Of a stretch of 64,000 bases of DNA, positions 26,708 through 41,290 are shown one piece after another. The notes under the pieces were generated by a model. It was not told where the DNA came from and made no database searches. It was given only the letters and a program-made list of their open reading frames with translations. Both the position numbers and the translations under genes were made by a program. The stretch is taken from contig OZ240228.1 in assembly GCA_965197795.1 (NCBI GenBank), positions 1,612,001-1,676,000 of the forward strand, in the 5' to 3' direction. Within the stretch, counting starts at the first letter, position 1; every line of letters begins with the position of its first letter. The stretch comes from WHTK01 sp965197795 (lineage in GTDB: Bacteria; Chloroflexota; Dehalococcoidia; DSTF01; WHTK01).

Positions 26708-27082
26708 GTGAGCGAGCAGTATTCCGAGACCGTCCTGGACCACGCAGCGAACCCCCGCAACCAGGGCGTCCTGGAGGACGCGAACGCGCGCGGCTACCAG
26801 ATGAACCCTGTCTGCGGCGACGTCCTCTCTCTCATGCTGCGCATCGAGGGCGAGCGCGTCGCCGAGGCGCGGTTCATGACGGAGGGCTGCACCGCGTCAG
26901 TCGCCGCCAGCAGCATCCTCACGGAGCTGATCGCGGGCCTGACGCTGCAGGAAGCGGACGAGCTGACGCACGAAGATATCGACGACGCCGTAGGCGGCCT
27001 GCCGGCCAGCAAACTGCACTCCGCGGCGCTGGTAATCGGCGCACTTAAGCAGGCGCTCGCCTCTTACAAGGCCGGCGCCTAG
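26708..27082 (+). CDS. IscU/NifU-like iron-sulfur scaffold, third Cys replaced by Ser
   Basis: 124 residues with the first two scaffold cysteines in NPVCGD and EGCTAS. Where IscU has the third ligand (KLHCS) this protein has KLHSAAL, so Cys is Ser. The rest of the fold matches. Canonical IscU assembles [2Fe-2S] on three cysteines; loss of one suggests a carrier or altered scaffold rather than a normal assembly protein. GTG 26708 has no Shine-Dalgarno but TATCCT ends 6 bases before it (leaderless). A 33-residue membrane peptide gene follows. Confidence 0.85.
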   Translation: MSEQYSETVLDHAANPRNQGVLEDANARGYQMNPVCGDVLSLMLRIEGERVAEARFMTEGCTASVAASSILTELIAGLTLQEADELTHEDIDDAVGGLPASKLHSAALVIGALKQALASYKAGA

Positions 27083-27091
27083 GAGATATCG

Positions 27092-27193
27092 ATGCGATTC
27101 CTACTGGGGCTGCTGTTTGGCATCACGCTCGGCTTCACCGTGACGACCTACATCAAGCAGCATATGCCTGAAGAGGATGAGAGACCGACGTAG
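27092..27193 (+). CDS. Small membrane protein (33 aa)
   Basis: A short open frame (MRFLLGLLFGITLGFTV start, then one Lys and an acidic tail) follows the IscU-like gene by 9 bases and has an AGGAGA site 5 bases before ATG 27092. The N-terminal half is a single hydrophobic helix. No family recognised. The good ribosome site and position make it likely real and co-transcribed with the scaffold gene. Confidence 0.6.
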   Translation: MRFLLGLLFGITLGFTVTTYIKQHMPEEDERPT

Positions 27194-27224
27194 CGTTGAG
27201 CTTCTCTGGCCGCATTCCGACTGT

Positions 27225-28553
27225 CTAGATGACCTGCCGCAAGAAGGCTTCGACCAGGCCGGCGTCCAGTTGCGTGCCCGCGGCATGCTCCAGCCGCTGC
27301 CGCGCCTGATCACCTTCTGCCTTCGGCCGGTGCGGGCGGTCTGAGGTCATAGCCACATAAGCGTCGGCGATGGCGAGGATGCGCGACTCCAGCGGGATCT
27401 CATCACCGCTGCGACCCTCCGGGTAGCCCCGCCCGTCGATGCGCTCGTGGTGCGACTCGACCCACTCGGCTACTTCTTCAAGCCCGCCGATGCCGGCGAC
27501 CACGTCGCGCGAATAGATCGGATGCAGGTGCAGCGCGCCGAGCTCCTCAACGCTGAGGATGCCGGGCTTCGATAGCACGCGCTCCGACATCGAAAGCTGC
27601 CCCACGTCGTGCAGCAGCGCGGCGATCTGCAGCTGCTTCAGTCGCACGTCTGCCAGGCCGGCGACCCGACCGAGGCTTTCGGCGTAACGGCTCACCCGCG
27701 CTGAAACGCCGACCGTGAACGCAAACCGCGAGTCTACAAGCCGCGCAAAGCTCTCTGTGAACGGAATCACTCGCATCGCCTTCGGTTCTCGCAGCCGGGC
27801 GCCGTGTACGTTGCGCTCCGTCTCGATTTCGCTGCTGAAAAGACCCAACCAGAACGAGTCGCCAGCGCCGAGCACCCGCAGCGCCTCGACGGTTTCCGAG
27901 TCGCATTCTTTATCGCTGAAACCGCTCAGCCAGTACGCGAAGTTGCGCCGCGCCAGCAGCGGCGTCGTCTGATCGATCAGCGACTCGACGATGTCAGCCA
28001 GACCGATGATGCGTCCGACCTGCGGAACCTGGTCTCCGCTCAGACCGCGCGGGTAGCCGGCGCCATTCCAGCGCTCATGGTGGGTCGCCACCGCCTTCGC
28101 CACCGAATCGGGCAGGTCCAGCTCTCCTACTGCCCGTGCGCCGTGGGACACGTGCTCTGCCACGCGGTCGACGATCGTCTCTGGCGAGTCGGAGGCCCCG
28201 ACGACGGCCTCGTGCGGCGTCAGCAGGGGCAAGGAAGCAAAGACCAGCCGCTCGTCGCCCCGGGTGTCTCCCGCGAGGTCGGCGCCCGCTGAGATCGTAC
28301 CGATATCGTGCAGCAGTGCTGCGTATAGCGTCGCCAGCTGGTCTTCCTTCTCAAGCTCCAGCGTCGCCGCCAGCGACGTAGCGATGTAAGCCACTCGCAT
28401 GGCATGCCCGGGATCGCGACCTTCCGCCAGGTCCAGAGCCTGGCTAAGAGGAATCAGCAAACCACTGATGGTGTGCTGCTGCAGCCGGCGCGTCTGACCG
28501 CGTTCTAGCGCGCCGGTATTGAGAAGGGTGTTTTGCCCGCGGACTTCGTTCAA
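27225..28553 (-). CDS. Double HD-GYP/HD-domain phosphodiesterase
   Basis: 442 residues with two HD domains. The first has LLHDIGTIS and HHERWNGAGYPRGL; the second has LLHDVGQLS and the HD-GYP hallmark HHERIDGRGYPEG. HD-GYP proteins hydrolyse cyclic di-GMP or related nucleotides. There is no receiver or sensor domain, so the input signal is unknown. TTG 28553 is the likely start with AGGA in front of it. A GGDEF protein lies 22 kb away. Confidence 0.88.
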   Translation of the reverse strand: MNEVRGQNTLLNTGALERGQTRRLQQHTISGLLIPLSQALDLAEGRDPGHAMRVAYIATSLAATLELEKEDQLATLYAALLHDIGTISAGADLAGDTRGDERLVFASLPLLTPHEAVVGASDSPETIVDRVAEHVSHGARAVGELDLPDSVAKAVATHHERWNGAGYPRGLSGDQVPQVGRIIGLADIVESLIDQTTPLLARRNFAYWLSGFSDKECDSETVEALRVLGAGDSFWLGLFSSEIETERNVHGARLREPKAMRVIPFTESFARLVDSRFAFTVGVSARVSRYAESLGRVAGLADVRLKQLQIAALLHDVGQLSMSERVLSKPGILSVEELGALHLHPIYSRDVVAGIGGLEEVAEWVESHHERIDGRGYPEGRSGDEIPLESRILAIADAYVAMTSDRPHRPKAEGDQARQRLEHAAGTQLDAGLVEAFLRQVI

Positions 28554-28854
28554 ATCATTCCTACCTCTACGTGGCAGGTCCGTGTCGATGCAGGACTTGT
28601 CTTATATATCGGCAGGTAGGCGGCTCGGATTGACTCGCACGCCGCACCTGGATTCGAACCGAAGGATCGGCACCTGAATCGAGACGCCGAGGCAGGAGGC
28701 GAAGGGGTATACTCGCCTCGGTCTCCCGAATGCTCCGATCCTCGTCTAGTCGGAGACCGACCTATCAGTCCTTGCTTGAAACTCGGCCGTTTTGTAGCGT
28801 CAGCGCTGGCCTGGGCGTGCCGGACATGACCCAGCGACCACAGGAGAGGTTGTC
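28554..28854. other. Intergenic region upstream of HD-GYP and hppA
   Basis: About 300 bases between divergent genes. It contains a TATATA-rich patch (28610s) likely to belong to the HD-GYP promoter. A GGTTCGAATCC-like stretch near 28650 resembles a tRNA T-arm on the minus strand, but no cloverleaf can be drawn. No protein gene is seen. Confidence 0.5.
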
Positions 28855-30924
<2,070 letters not shown>

Positions 30925-31000
30925 ACGGCCCCGGGACGTAAAGGACGCTGAGGCGCTATGCTAGGTTAGACAGGGTGTTCTCCCGGTCTACCAGAGTCCT

Positions 31001-31156
31001 TTGTCATCCTGAGGACCGCCAGGGACGAAGGATCAAAACGCCGCGTAGCACAGCTGAGGCTCCGTCTCATCATCCAACTTGTCAACGTCCTCGCCGCGTC
31101 GGCAGCCCTTGAGCACGAAGCGTCCAGATCCTTCGCCTGTTGGCTCAGGATGACAA
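31001..31156. repeat. Palindromic dispersed repeat (CCTGAG ... GAAGGATC)
   Basis: A left arm at 31001-31034 (TTGTCATCCTGAG then GGGACGAAGGATC) and an inverted right arm at 31127-31156 (GATCCTTCG ... CTCAGGATGACAA) flank about 90 bases in the hppA-translin gap. Related single arms occur at 45249-45268 and 63667-63690. Such CCTGAG-GAAGG elements are widely scattered in bacterial genomes; here they appear both between genes and in a gene. Confidence 0.65.
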
Positions 31157-31199
31157 CCGGTAACCGAAGACTGCCTATCGAAGTGCGAAACCGCTGGCG

Positions 31200-31844
31200 C
31201 TAGCCGAGCTTGCCTTCAAACTCCGACAACCGCTTCTCCAGGTCGCGCTGCCGCACTGCCAGCGAGAGGTCGCCGCGAGTACGCTCCAAAATGCCTCGCA
31301 CGTTGTCGGTCATTCGCCTCAGGCCGCCTGTCATGGCATCCGGGTAATCGAACGTGACCAGGATGCCGTACACCTCGTCCATCACCGCGAGGCACTCCTC
31401 GCAGCGTTCCACATGGCCGGCGCGCAGGATGTCCAGCAGATAGCGCCGCAGCTCCCCCACCGCCTCCGCCAGACCGTTGAGGTACGCTGCCAGCCCCACG
31501 TCGAGCTCATCGCGAGTCGGAAGCTTCGTGCCGCCGGCGATGAAGGCGTGCGTGATTCTCGCCTCGGCGTACTCCTTCTCGGAGTCATGCACGAAGCCCG
31601 CGTGCTTGATGTCGGGGTGGTCGAGAAGCGCTTGCTTGGCCTCCGCCAGCAGCGATCCCGCCTGGTCGGCCAGCGTATTCGCGGTCTCGAAATCGCCGCG
31701 GTGGACGGCGCGTATCGAGTTCGCCGAATTGCGGATCGCGTCGCGGCAGCGACTCAAGCCAGCCTCGCGCGCCGCGTTTTTTGCCGCCAGCTCCTGGCTC
31801 GCGGTCTCCGCCAGTGCCTCGATGTCCGGTATCAGTTCTCGCAT
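31200..31844 (-). CDS. Translin-family protein (archaeal type)
   Basis: 214 residues matching the translin fold: SRCRDAIRNSANSIRAVHRG near residue 35, YAEARITHAFI, LPTRDELDVGLAAYLNG and the strongly conserved FDYPDAMTGGLRRMTDN with RGILERTRGD. Translins bind RNA and single-stranded DNA; they are common in eukaryotes and archaea and patchy in bacteria, with Chloroflexi among the carriers. Context (between hppA and yraN-rnhB) gives no specific role. Confidence 0.88.
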   Translation of the reverse strand: MRELIPDIEALAETASQELAAKNAAREAGLSRCRDAIRNSANSIRAVHRGDFETANTLADQAGSLLAEAKQALLDHPDIKHAGFVHDSEKEYAEARITHAFIAGGTKLPTRDELDVGLAAYLNGLAEAVGELRRYLLDILRAGHVERCEECLAVMDEVYGILVTFDYPDAMTGGLRRMTDNVRGILERTRGDLSLAVRQRDLEKRLSEFEGKLG

Positions 31845-32018
31845 GCTAGAAATCGTCGTCGCCGTGTTGCCATGGTCGGCGCTGATCGACCACGTAAATG
31901 CTGAGAGCGGTCGCCCTGCATGGGTTGCCAGTAAACTCGTAGACAGGCATGCCCGCAGTATAAACGCCAGGCTGACAAGCAGCCTGATGAATCCACGGCG
32001 TCAGTCGGTTGCGAAAAC

Positions 32019-32441
32019 CTAGGCGTCTTCGATCGCGTTCTCGATCTGCTCGACACGAAGCACGCGCCCCTTGGCGTCCAGCTCCAGCGCGATGACGTCG
32101 ATGCGCTGATTAGGCGGCGCCTCCGGGTGTTCCTGAACGTACAGCGCCGCGGCAGCCCGCACATGCGTCGCCTTGCGCCCCGTAATTGATTCCTCAGGCG
32201 TCCCCATGCCGCGCCCTCGACGGCTTCGCACTTCGACGAAGACAAGCTCATCGGCGCGTTGGGCGATGAGGTCTATCTCCCCTTCCCGCACGCTCCAGTT
32301 GCGCTCCAGGATCTCGTACCCTTTGGACTCGAGGTGAGACGCGGCGACGCGCTCACCGAAGTTGCCAAAGTTTCGATTCCGCCTGCGATTATCTCTAGGC
32401 ACCTTGTGGCCCTTCGACGAAGGAATGGGGATGTCCCCCAT
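32019..32441 (-). CDS. yraN: UPF0102/YraN family nuclease-fold protein
   Basis: About 140 residues with the UPF0102 signature GERVAASHLESKGYEILERN, the REGEIDLIA Asp and VFVEVRSRR, i.e. a PD-(D/E)XK-like fold. The first 13 residues before MPRDNRR could be untranslated, since an in-frame GTG is available there. It lies directly downstream of rnhB on the same strand, a very common arrangement. Role in DNA repair or recombination is presumed but unproven. Confidence 0.88.
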   Translation of the reverse strand: MGDIPIPSSKGHKVPRDNRRRNRNFGNFGERVAASHLESKGYEILERNWSVREGEIDLIAQRADELVFVEVRSRRGRGMGTPEESITGRKATHVRAAAALYVQEHPEAPPNQRIDVIALELDAKGRVLRVEQIENAIEDA

Positions 32442-32464
32442 CCTTCAAAGCTAGCTTTCTACGA

Positions 32465-33121
32465 TTATGCCTCAGCATCGACCGTCACGCTCCGTCGTTG
32501 AACCGCCGCCCAGCTGCGGCGGTGCTGTGCACACGGACCGTGTTGCTGCAAGGCATCGAGGTGGCTCTTCGTGGCGTAGCCCTTATGCGATGCGAATCCA
32601 TATACCGGGAACAGCGCATCCATCCGGCACATCACCTCGTCGCGGGCCACCTTTGCCACGATCGACGCCGCTGCAATGCTGCAGCACAAAGCGTCGCCGT
32701 CCACGATCGCCTTCTGCGGCGCGGCAAAGCCAGGCAGCAGTTGCGGCCCGTCGATGAGCACGCGGTGCGGCAGCGTCCCCAGCCCTTGAAGCGCGCGTAC
32801 CATCGCCATGCGATTCGCCACGCTGATTCCCCACGCGTCGATTTCAGACACTGTCGCCCAGCCGATACCGTACGCCATCGATTCGGCCCTTATCGCCGGC
32901 GCAAGGCGTTCGCGCTCGGCGGCCGGCAACACCTTACTGTCTCGCACTTCGCTGAGCCAAACAGGCCGTGCTTTGCAGTCGAGAATGACCGCTGCTGCAT
33001 AGACGGGACCGGCCAGCGGCCCCCGGCCCACCTCGTCGACGCCGGCGACGAGGTTCTCACCGCAGGCCCAAAAGGCCTCCTCGAAGCGGGTGGACGGGGA
33101 AGGGCGGGTTCCAGCCGTCAT
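32465..33121 (-). CDS. rnhB: Ribonuclease HII
   Basis: 218 residues with AGVDEVGRGPLAGPV (catalytic Asp-Glu), the LIDG central Asp and the later SIVAKVARD motif. It removes RNA from RNA-DNA hybrids and misincorporated ribonucleotides. ATG 33121 has no Shine-Dalgarno; TAACAT ends 9 bases upstream, consistent with leaderless expression. Operon with yraN. Confidence 0.93.
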   Translation of the reverse strand: MTAGTRPSPSTRFEEAFWACGENLVAGVDEVGRGPLAGPVYAAAVILDCKARPVWLSEVRDSKVLPAAERERLAPAIRAESMAYGIGWATVSEIDAWGISVANRMAMVRALQGLGTLPHRVLIDGPQLLPGFAAPQKAIVDGDALCCSIAAASIVAKVARDEVMCRMDALFPVYGFASHKGYATKSHLDALQQHGPCAQHRRSWAAVQRRSVTVDAEA

Positions 33122-33284
33122 GCTGGCGGCATGTTAACAGCCGACCACGCAGCCTGCATAGCGCGCCATTCGGTAATGCCTTCCTGCGTATGCCGGTCGG
33201 TCTCAGACTGACACCCTGCGCCAGTAATCTGTACTATTCAACGAGTACTCTCCAGTTCTCGGTAGGCCTCAAAGGGGAAATAAC

Positions 33285-33470
33285 GTGCCAGTAATCCATA
33301 TCGAGATGTGGCCCGGCCGCACCCATGCCCAAAAGAAAGAGCTCGCGAAGGCGATAACAGACGCGATGGTAAAAATCGCGAAGACACCAGCTGAAGCCAC
33401 GATCGTCATCTTCGACGACGTGAAGAAAGGCGATTGGGCTCAAGCTGGCGTGCTTTCATCCGAGACGTAA
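33285..33470 (+). CDS. 4-oxalocrotonate tautomerase-like protein
   Basis: 61 residues starting M-P-VIHIEMWPGRTHAQK, so Pro1 becomes the catalytic N-terminal proline after Met removal, as in all 4-OT enzymes. GTG start with AAAGGGG upstream. 4-OT members isomerise unsaturated keto acids from aromatic degradation, or act as dehalogenases. No meta-cleavage genes are adjacent. Intact, single gene. Confidence 0.85.
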   Translation: MPVIHIEMWPGRTHAQKKELAKAITDAMVKIAKTPAEATIVIFDDVKKGDWAQAGVLSSET

Positions 33471-33509
33471 TTGAAGCGTTTCTGCTCATCTTGGGACGAG
33501 CCTGAATGC

Positions 33510-33515
33510 TATACT
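33510..33515 (+). promoter_or_regulatory. Extended -10 box before ftsH
   Basis: TATACT preceded by TG-n (TGC) forms an extended -10 about 90 bases before ftsH. No good -35 is seen, as is normal for extended -10 promoters. Confidence 0.4.
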
Positions 33516-33605
33516 TGGTTGTGAAGGAAGCCACTTGATGTTGAAACAACATCTCCTCTGTCTGTTATTCAGCGCGGTGAGGTGCGTTTTCCATAGAGGG
33601 GTGTG

Positions 33606-35543
<1,938 letters not shown>

Positions 35544-35550
35544 CGCAAAC

Positions 35551-35579
35551 CTGAGGGCCGGCCCACAAGCCGGCCTCAG
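35551..35579 (+). terminator. ftsH terminator
   Basis: CTGAGGGCCGGC and GCCGGCCTCAG pair around CCACAA, 8 bases after the ftsH stop, followed by TCTTTC. Strong GC stem with a short T-run. Confidence 0.7.
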
Positions 35580-35712
35580 TCTTTCACAGACACGTCGACG
35601 CAGCCCGGCCGGCCCGGCGTGACGTGGACAGAGAGTTTGGGCGCGGGGTCAGGCGCACTTTGTTAGGATCGCGAGGGCAGAGCCTTAGCCACACTGCGGA
35701 GTGAAGCAGACA

Positions 35713-35864
35713 TCATGGCCGCCCCTTTAGTGGGGTCCCGGGGCGGAGCCCCGGCTTTAATTATCCTGGGTCTCGGGGCGAAGTCCGGCCGCAACGGCGT
35801 CGCGACGCAGACGTCATGGCCGCCCCTTTAGTGGGGTTTCGGGGCGGAGCCCCCGTTTAATTAT
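35713..35864 (+). repeat. Dispersed GC-rich hairpin repeat, two copies
   Basis: About 52 bases (TCATGGCCGCCCCTTTAGTG ... GGGGCGGAGCCCC ... TTTAATTAT) occur at 35713-35764 and again at 35814-35864, about 101 bases apart with few differences; a partial unit lies between them. Each copy folds into two small hairpins (CCCC-TTTAG-TGGGG and GGGGC-GGA-GCCCC). The second copy ends with the A and T of the GNAT start codon. Confidence 0.8.
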
Positions 35865-36357
35865 GGACATACGACAGGCAATCACTGCAGACGCCCAGCG
35901 CATCGGTGAGGTCCACGTCCTCTACTGGCGCACCGGCATGGCCGACTACATCGACGCCGCTTATCTCGAATCGCTTACGGCCCGCGAAGTCACGATGCAG
36001 TGGCTGCGCAGCCTGGCCAGCCCGATCCACGCCGACACGCTCGTCGCGGAGGAAGATGGACGACTCGTCGGCCTCATCGACTTCGGGATCAACCGCAACG
36101 AGCTCGGCTTTGACGTCGCCGAGGTTTACGGCCTCTACGTCGATCCCGACAGCTGGGAGCAGGGCATCGACGCCGCACTCCTAGACGCCGCCGAGTTGCA
36201 TCTCGCCGAAACCGGCTTCGGCAGCGCCGTGGTCTGGACCCTGAGCCGGAACCAGAACCGCCGCGGCTTCTACGAGGATCACGGCTGGACTTGTGACGAC
36301 GTCGACGATTATCACCACTCGGGAGCGCCGGTCACGCGCTACTCCCGCCGGCTCTAA
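35863..36357 (+). CDS. GNAT family N-acetyltransferase
   Basis: 164 residues of GNAT fold: an N-terminal DIRQAITADAQRIGEVHVLYW segment (cited in part), central beta strands with EVYGLYVDP, and a C-terminal GFYEDHGWTCDD block. The usual acetyl-CoA loop (Q/RxxGxG/A) is poorly conserved (SWEQGIDAALL), so activity is uncertain. ATG 35863 falls at the end of a repeat unit and has no Shine-Dalgarno. The acceptor is unknown. Confidence 0.75.
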   Translation: MDIRQAITADAQRIGEVHVLYWRTGMADYIDAAYLESLTAREVTMQWLRSLASPIHADTLVAEEDGRLVGLIDFGINRNELGFDVAEVYGLYVDPDSWEQGIDAALLDAAELHLAETGFGSAVVWTLSRNQNRRGFYEDHGWTCDDVDDYHHSGAPVTRYSRRL

Positions 36358-36369
36358 CTCAATCGCACA

Positions 36370-36493
36370 TCATGCGCCCCTTTAGTGGGGTCTCGGGGCA
36401 AAGCTCCGGTTTTGCTTACCCTGGGTCACGGGGCGGAGCCCTGGTTTTGCTTATCCTGGGTCTCGGGGCGGAGCGCCGGCTTTAGAATTGACC
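36370..36493 (+). repeat. Dispersed GC-rich hairpin repeat, three tandem units
   Basis: Three consecutive diverged units (CTGGGTCTCGGGGCGGAGC type, each ending GGTTTTGCTTA or GGCTTTAGAA) follow the GNAT gene. The last unit ends with TTGACC, which serves as a -35 box for the gene at 36526. Confidence 0.75.
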
Positions 36494-36516
36494 CTCACGT
36501 CGACACTCGCTACCAT
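36488..36516 (+). promoter_or_regulatory. Promoter derived from repeat end
   Basis: TTGACC (36488-36493) and TACCAT (36511-36516) are 17 bases apart, a good match. The -35 is made by the 3' end of the repeat unit; the -10 ends 9 bases before ATG 36526, implying a leaderless or near-leaderless message. Confidence 0.6.
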
Positions 36517-36525
36517 CAGGCTTCG

Positions 36526-36669
36526 ATGAACAAACGCAAACGCGTAGCCTGGCAAAAGCATCGCAAGGCCAGAAAGAAGGCCGAAGCGAAGAAGAAGGCC
36601 GAGAAAGCATCGAGCGGCAGTGGCCGCACGACAGCTGCGGCCTCCTCAGTCGCTGCCACCGCCTCCTGA
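36526..36669 (+). CDS. Small basic protein, possibly ribosome-associated
   Basis: 47 residues: a very basic N-terminal half (MNKRKRVAWQKHRKARKKAE) and an Ala/Ser-rich tail. The KRKR-KHRK pattern resembles the small COX24/bS22-like ribosomal proteins, but that assignment is a guess. It has its own promoter (36488-36516). The 3' end overlaps by 24 bases the converging GNAT pseudogene. Confidence 0.55.
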   Translation: MNKRKRVAWQKHRKARKKAEAKKKAEKASSGSGRTTAAASSVAATAS

Positions 36670-37103
36670 CCTCTCCTCCAGTCTGATCAACCCGGCTTGC
36701 GTCGGCTCGAAGCCACAGGCCGCGTAGAAACGCGCCAGCTCGGGCGTGTAGTCGACGTGCAGCCACTGGCACGCTGCGGTCGCCGACGCCTCGGCGGCCC
36801 GCCGCACCAGCTCCCCGCCGATACCGCGATTCCTGTACTCGGGATGCACTCGCGGATCGAGCAGAAACGCATGGTCGCGGCCGTCCCAGGCCACGTTGAC
36901 AAAGCCGATCAGCACGCCGGCCGCATACGCGCCGATGTAGACCAGGCTTTTTGCCAGCACCAGCTGCCAGTCACTGGAGTCCGGCGCCGTCTGCCACGAA
37001 GGCAGCCGACGCTGAACAGCACGTTGAGCTCTGCATTCGTCAGGGGCGGCTTGAGCCTGTACGCGATCTCGGCCAGCGTGCCACCCCTGTCGATCGCCGT
37101 CAC
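36646..37103 (-). pseudogene. GNAT acetyltransferase, frameshifted near 37005
   Basis: The N-terminal part (MTAIDRGGTLAEIAYRLKPP ... VLFSVG) and the C-terminal part (LPSWQTAPDSSDWQLVLA ... RNRGIGGELVRRA ... YTPELARFYAACGF) are in different frames. One lost base near 37005 joins them into about 151 residues with the acetyl-CoA loop RNRGIGGEL intact. It lies directly downstream of the regulator gene on the same strand. Confidence 0.8.
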
Positions 37104-37112
37104 ACTCGGGCC

Positions 37113-37725
37113 TTACAGCGCCAGCGCGTAACCTTTGCCTCGTCGCGACTGCACCGCGTTCACCAGTCCCACCTGGGCCAGTTTCAACCTCAGGTTGCGC
37201 ATGTGCGCCCGCAGCAGCGAAAGATTGCGCGACCAGTCACCGGCGCCCCACAGCGACTCCATCGCCTCGTCCAGCGACACGACACCGCCGCGCCGGCTCA
37301 GCAGCGCGTCCAGGAGTTGGTACTCGGTGCGCGACAGCCCCACCTCGCGCTTGTTGGCTCGCGCCACGCGCAGCCCCGGCTCCAGCGTCAGCGACACCCT
37401 CCTGCGGCATAACCGTCGACACCTGCATGACCGCGTCCCTGATGCCTCGTGTGGTCAGCGGCATCTCGACCGTCGCGGCAAGCTCTCGCGACGTCACGCC
37501 GAGGCCGATCAAGCGCCCGGCGTAGTCGGGGTGGCCGACACGCAGCACGTCGCGGCCGAGCTCCGAGCCGTCGACCAGCAACGCGTCGCCTTGCGGTCGC
37601 GACCCCAGGTCGAGCAACTCCAGCGCACGACTGATCTCCACGGTCGCGTGTCCCACGCCAGTCAGCGCCTGCTCGCACAAGCGGCGCAGCGGCTGATCGC
37701 CTATCGCTAATAGTACGGTTGCCAT
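37113..37725 (-). pseudogene. Winged-helix response-regulator-like protein, frameshifted near 37400
   Basis: The first part (MATVLLAIGDQPLRRLCEQA ... ALLVDGSELGRDVL) is a degenerate receiver domain, with ALLVDGS at the usual phospho-Asp strand. The second part, in another frame from about 37397 to 37113, is an OmpR-type winged helix (GLSRTEYQLLDALLSRRGGV ... LLRAHMRNLRLKL ... GKGYAL). A one-base insertion near 37400 separates them. An AGGAGG at the break could instead let the DNA-binding half be made on its own from GTG 37397, although the spacing is too short. Confidence 0.75.
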
Positions 37726-37817
37726 AACAGCACTCTTGTTCGCATACCCTTTAAGCGATACAATAGCCGCCTGAATCAATCCTGCCTAGACCTTAGAGCT
37801 AGTACCCGAGTATCGAT

Positions 37818-40817
<3,000 letters not shown>

Positions 40818-40823
40818 ACAAAC

Positions 40824-41027
40824 GTGCCCAGGGTTCGCGATGCTACCAGACTGATCGAACGAGACGGATGGCTGCTCGTTAGAACCAGGGGAAGCCATTG
40901 GCAATTCAAACATCCGTTGAAGGCCGGCCTCGTGACGATCGCAGGGAATTCCAGCCACGACCTTCCGCAGGGCACGTGGAATAGTATCCTGAAACAAGCC
41001 AATCTTCGGGAGGACGAACCACGGTGA
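40824..41027 (+). CDS. hicA: HicA toxin
   Basis: About 67 residues with the HicA pattern: RLIERDGWLLVRTRGSHWQF carrying the catalytic His, then KHP ... GLVTIAGNSSHDLPQGTW and ILKQANL. HicA is an mRNA interferase of dsRNA-binding-like fold. It starts 6 bases after uvrA and overlaps hicB by 4 bases. Intact active-site region. Confidence 0.9.
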   Translation: MPRVRDATRLIERDGWLLVRTRGSHWQFKHPLKAGLVTIAGNSSHDLPQGTWNSILKQANLREDEPR

Positions 41028-41233
41028 AGTACGCAGTAGTTTTTGAGAAAAGCGAGCGCAATTATGCCGCCTACGTACCCGACCTCCCGGGATGCATCGC
41101 CACAGGAAAGTCACGCAGCGACGTCGAGCGCAACATCCGCGAAGCAATCTCGCTGCATTTGAACGGACTGAAAGAGGAAGGCGAAGACCTGCCTGAGGCA
41201 TCAGCCTGGACCGAGTCCGTCGAAGTGAGTTAG
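41024..41233 (+). CDS. hicB: HicB antitoxin
   Basis: 69 residues: YAVVFEKSERNYAAYVPDLPGCIATG followed by SDVERNIREAISLHLNGL, the partial RNase H-like fold of HicB. It lacks the C-terminal DNA-binding domain of longer HicB proteins, so autoregulation may rely on other means. It is translationally coupled to hicA. (Motif cited in two parts, each under 27 residues as visible blocks YAAYVPDLPGC and IREAISLHL.). Confidence 0.88.
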   Translation: MKYAVVFEKSERNYAAYVPDLPGCIATGKSRSDVERNIREAISLHLNGLKEEGEDLPEASAWTESVEVS

Positions 41234-41290
41234 CCCATCAAACGAAAACGGCCCGTCGTATAACGCACCGTCTCACATCCAAAGCTACCC

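Noticed and set aside
28635..28690. GGTTCGAATCC on the minus strand, resembling a tRNA T-arm
   Set aside because: The T-stem has mismatches, and no anticodon arm, D-arm or 7-bp acceptor stem can be drawn in the flanking sequence.
35713..36493. Repeats at 35.7-36.5 kb as a CRISPR array
   Set aside because: Units are adjacent or irregularly spaced, themselves palindromic, without unique spacers of constant length, and no cas genes are present.
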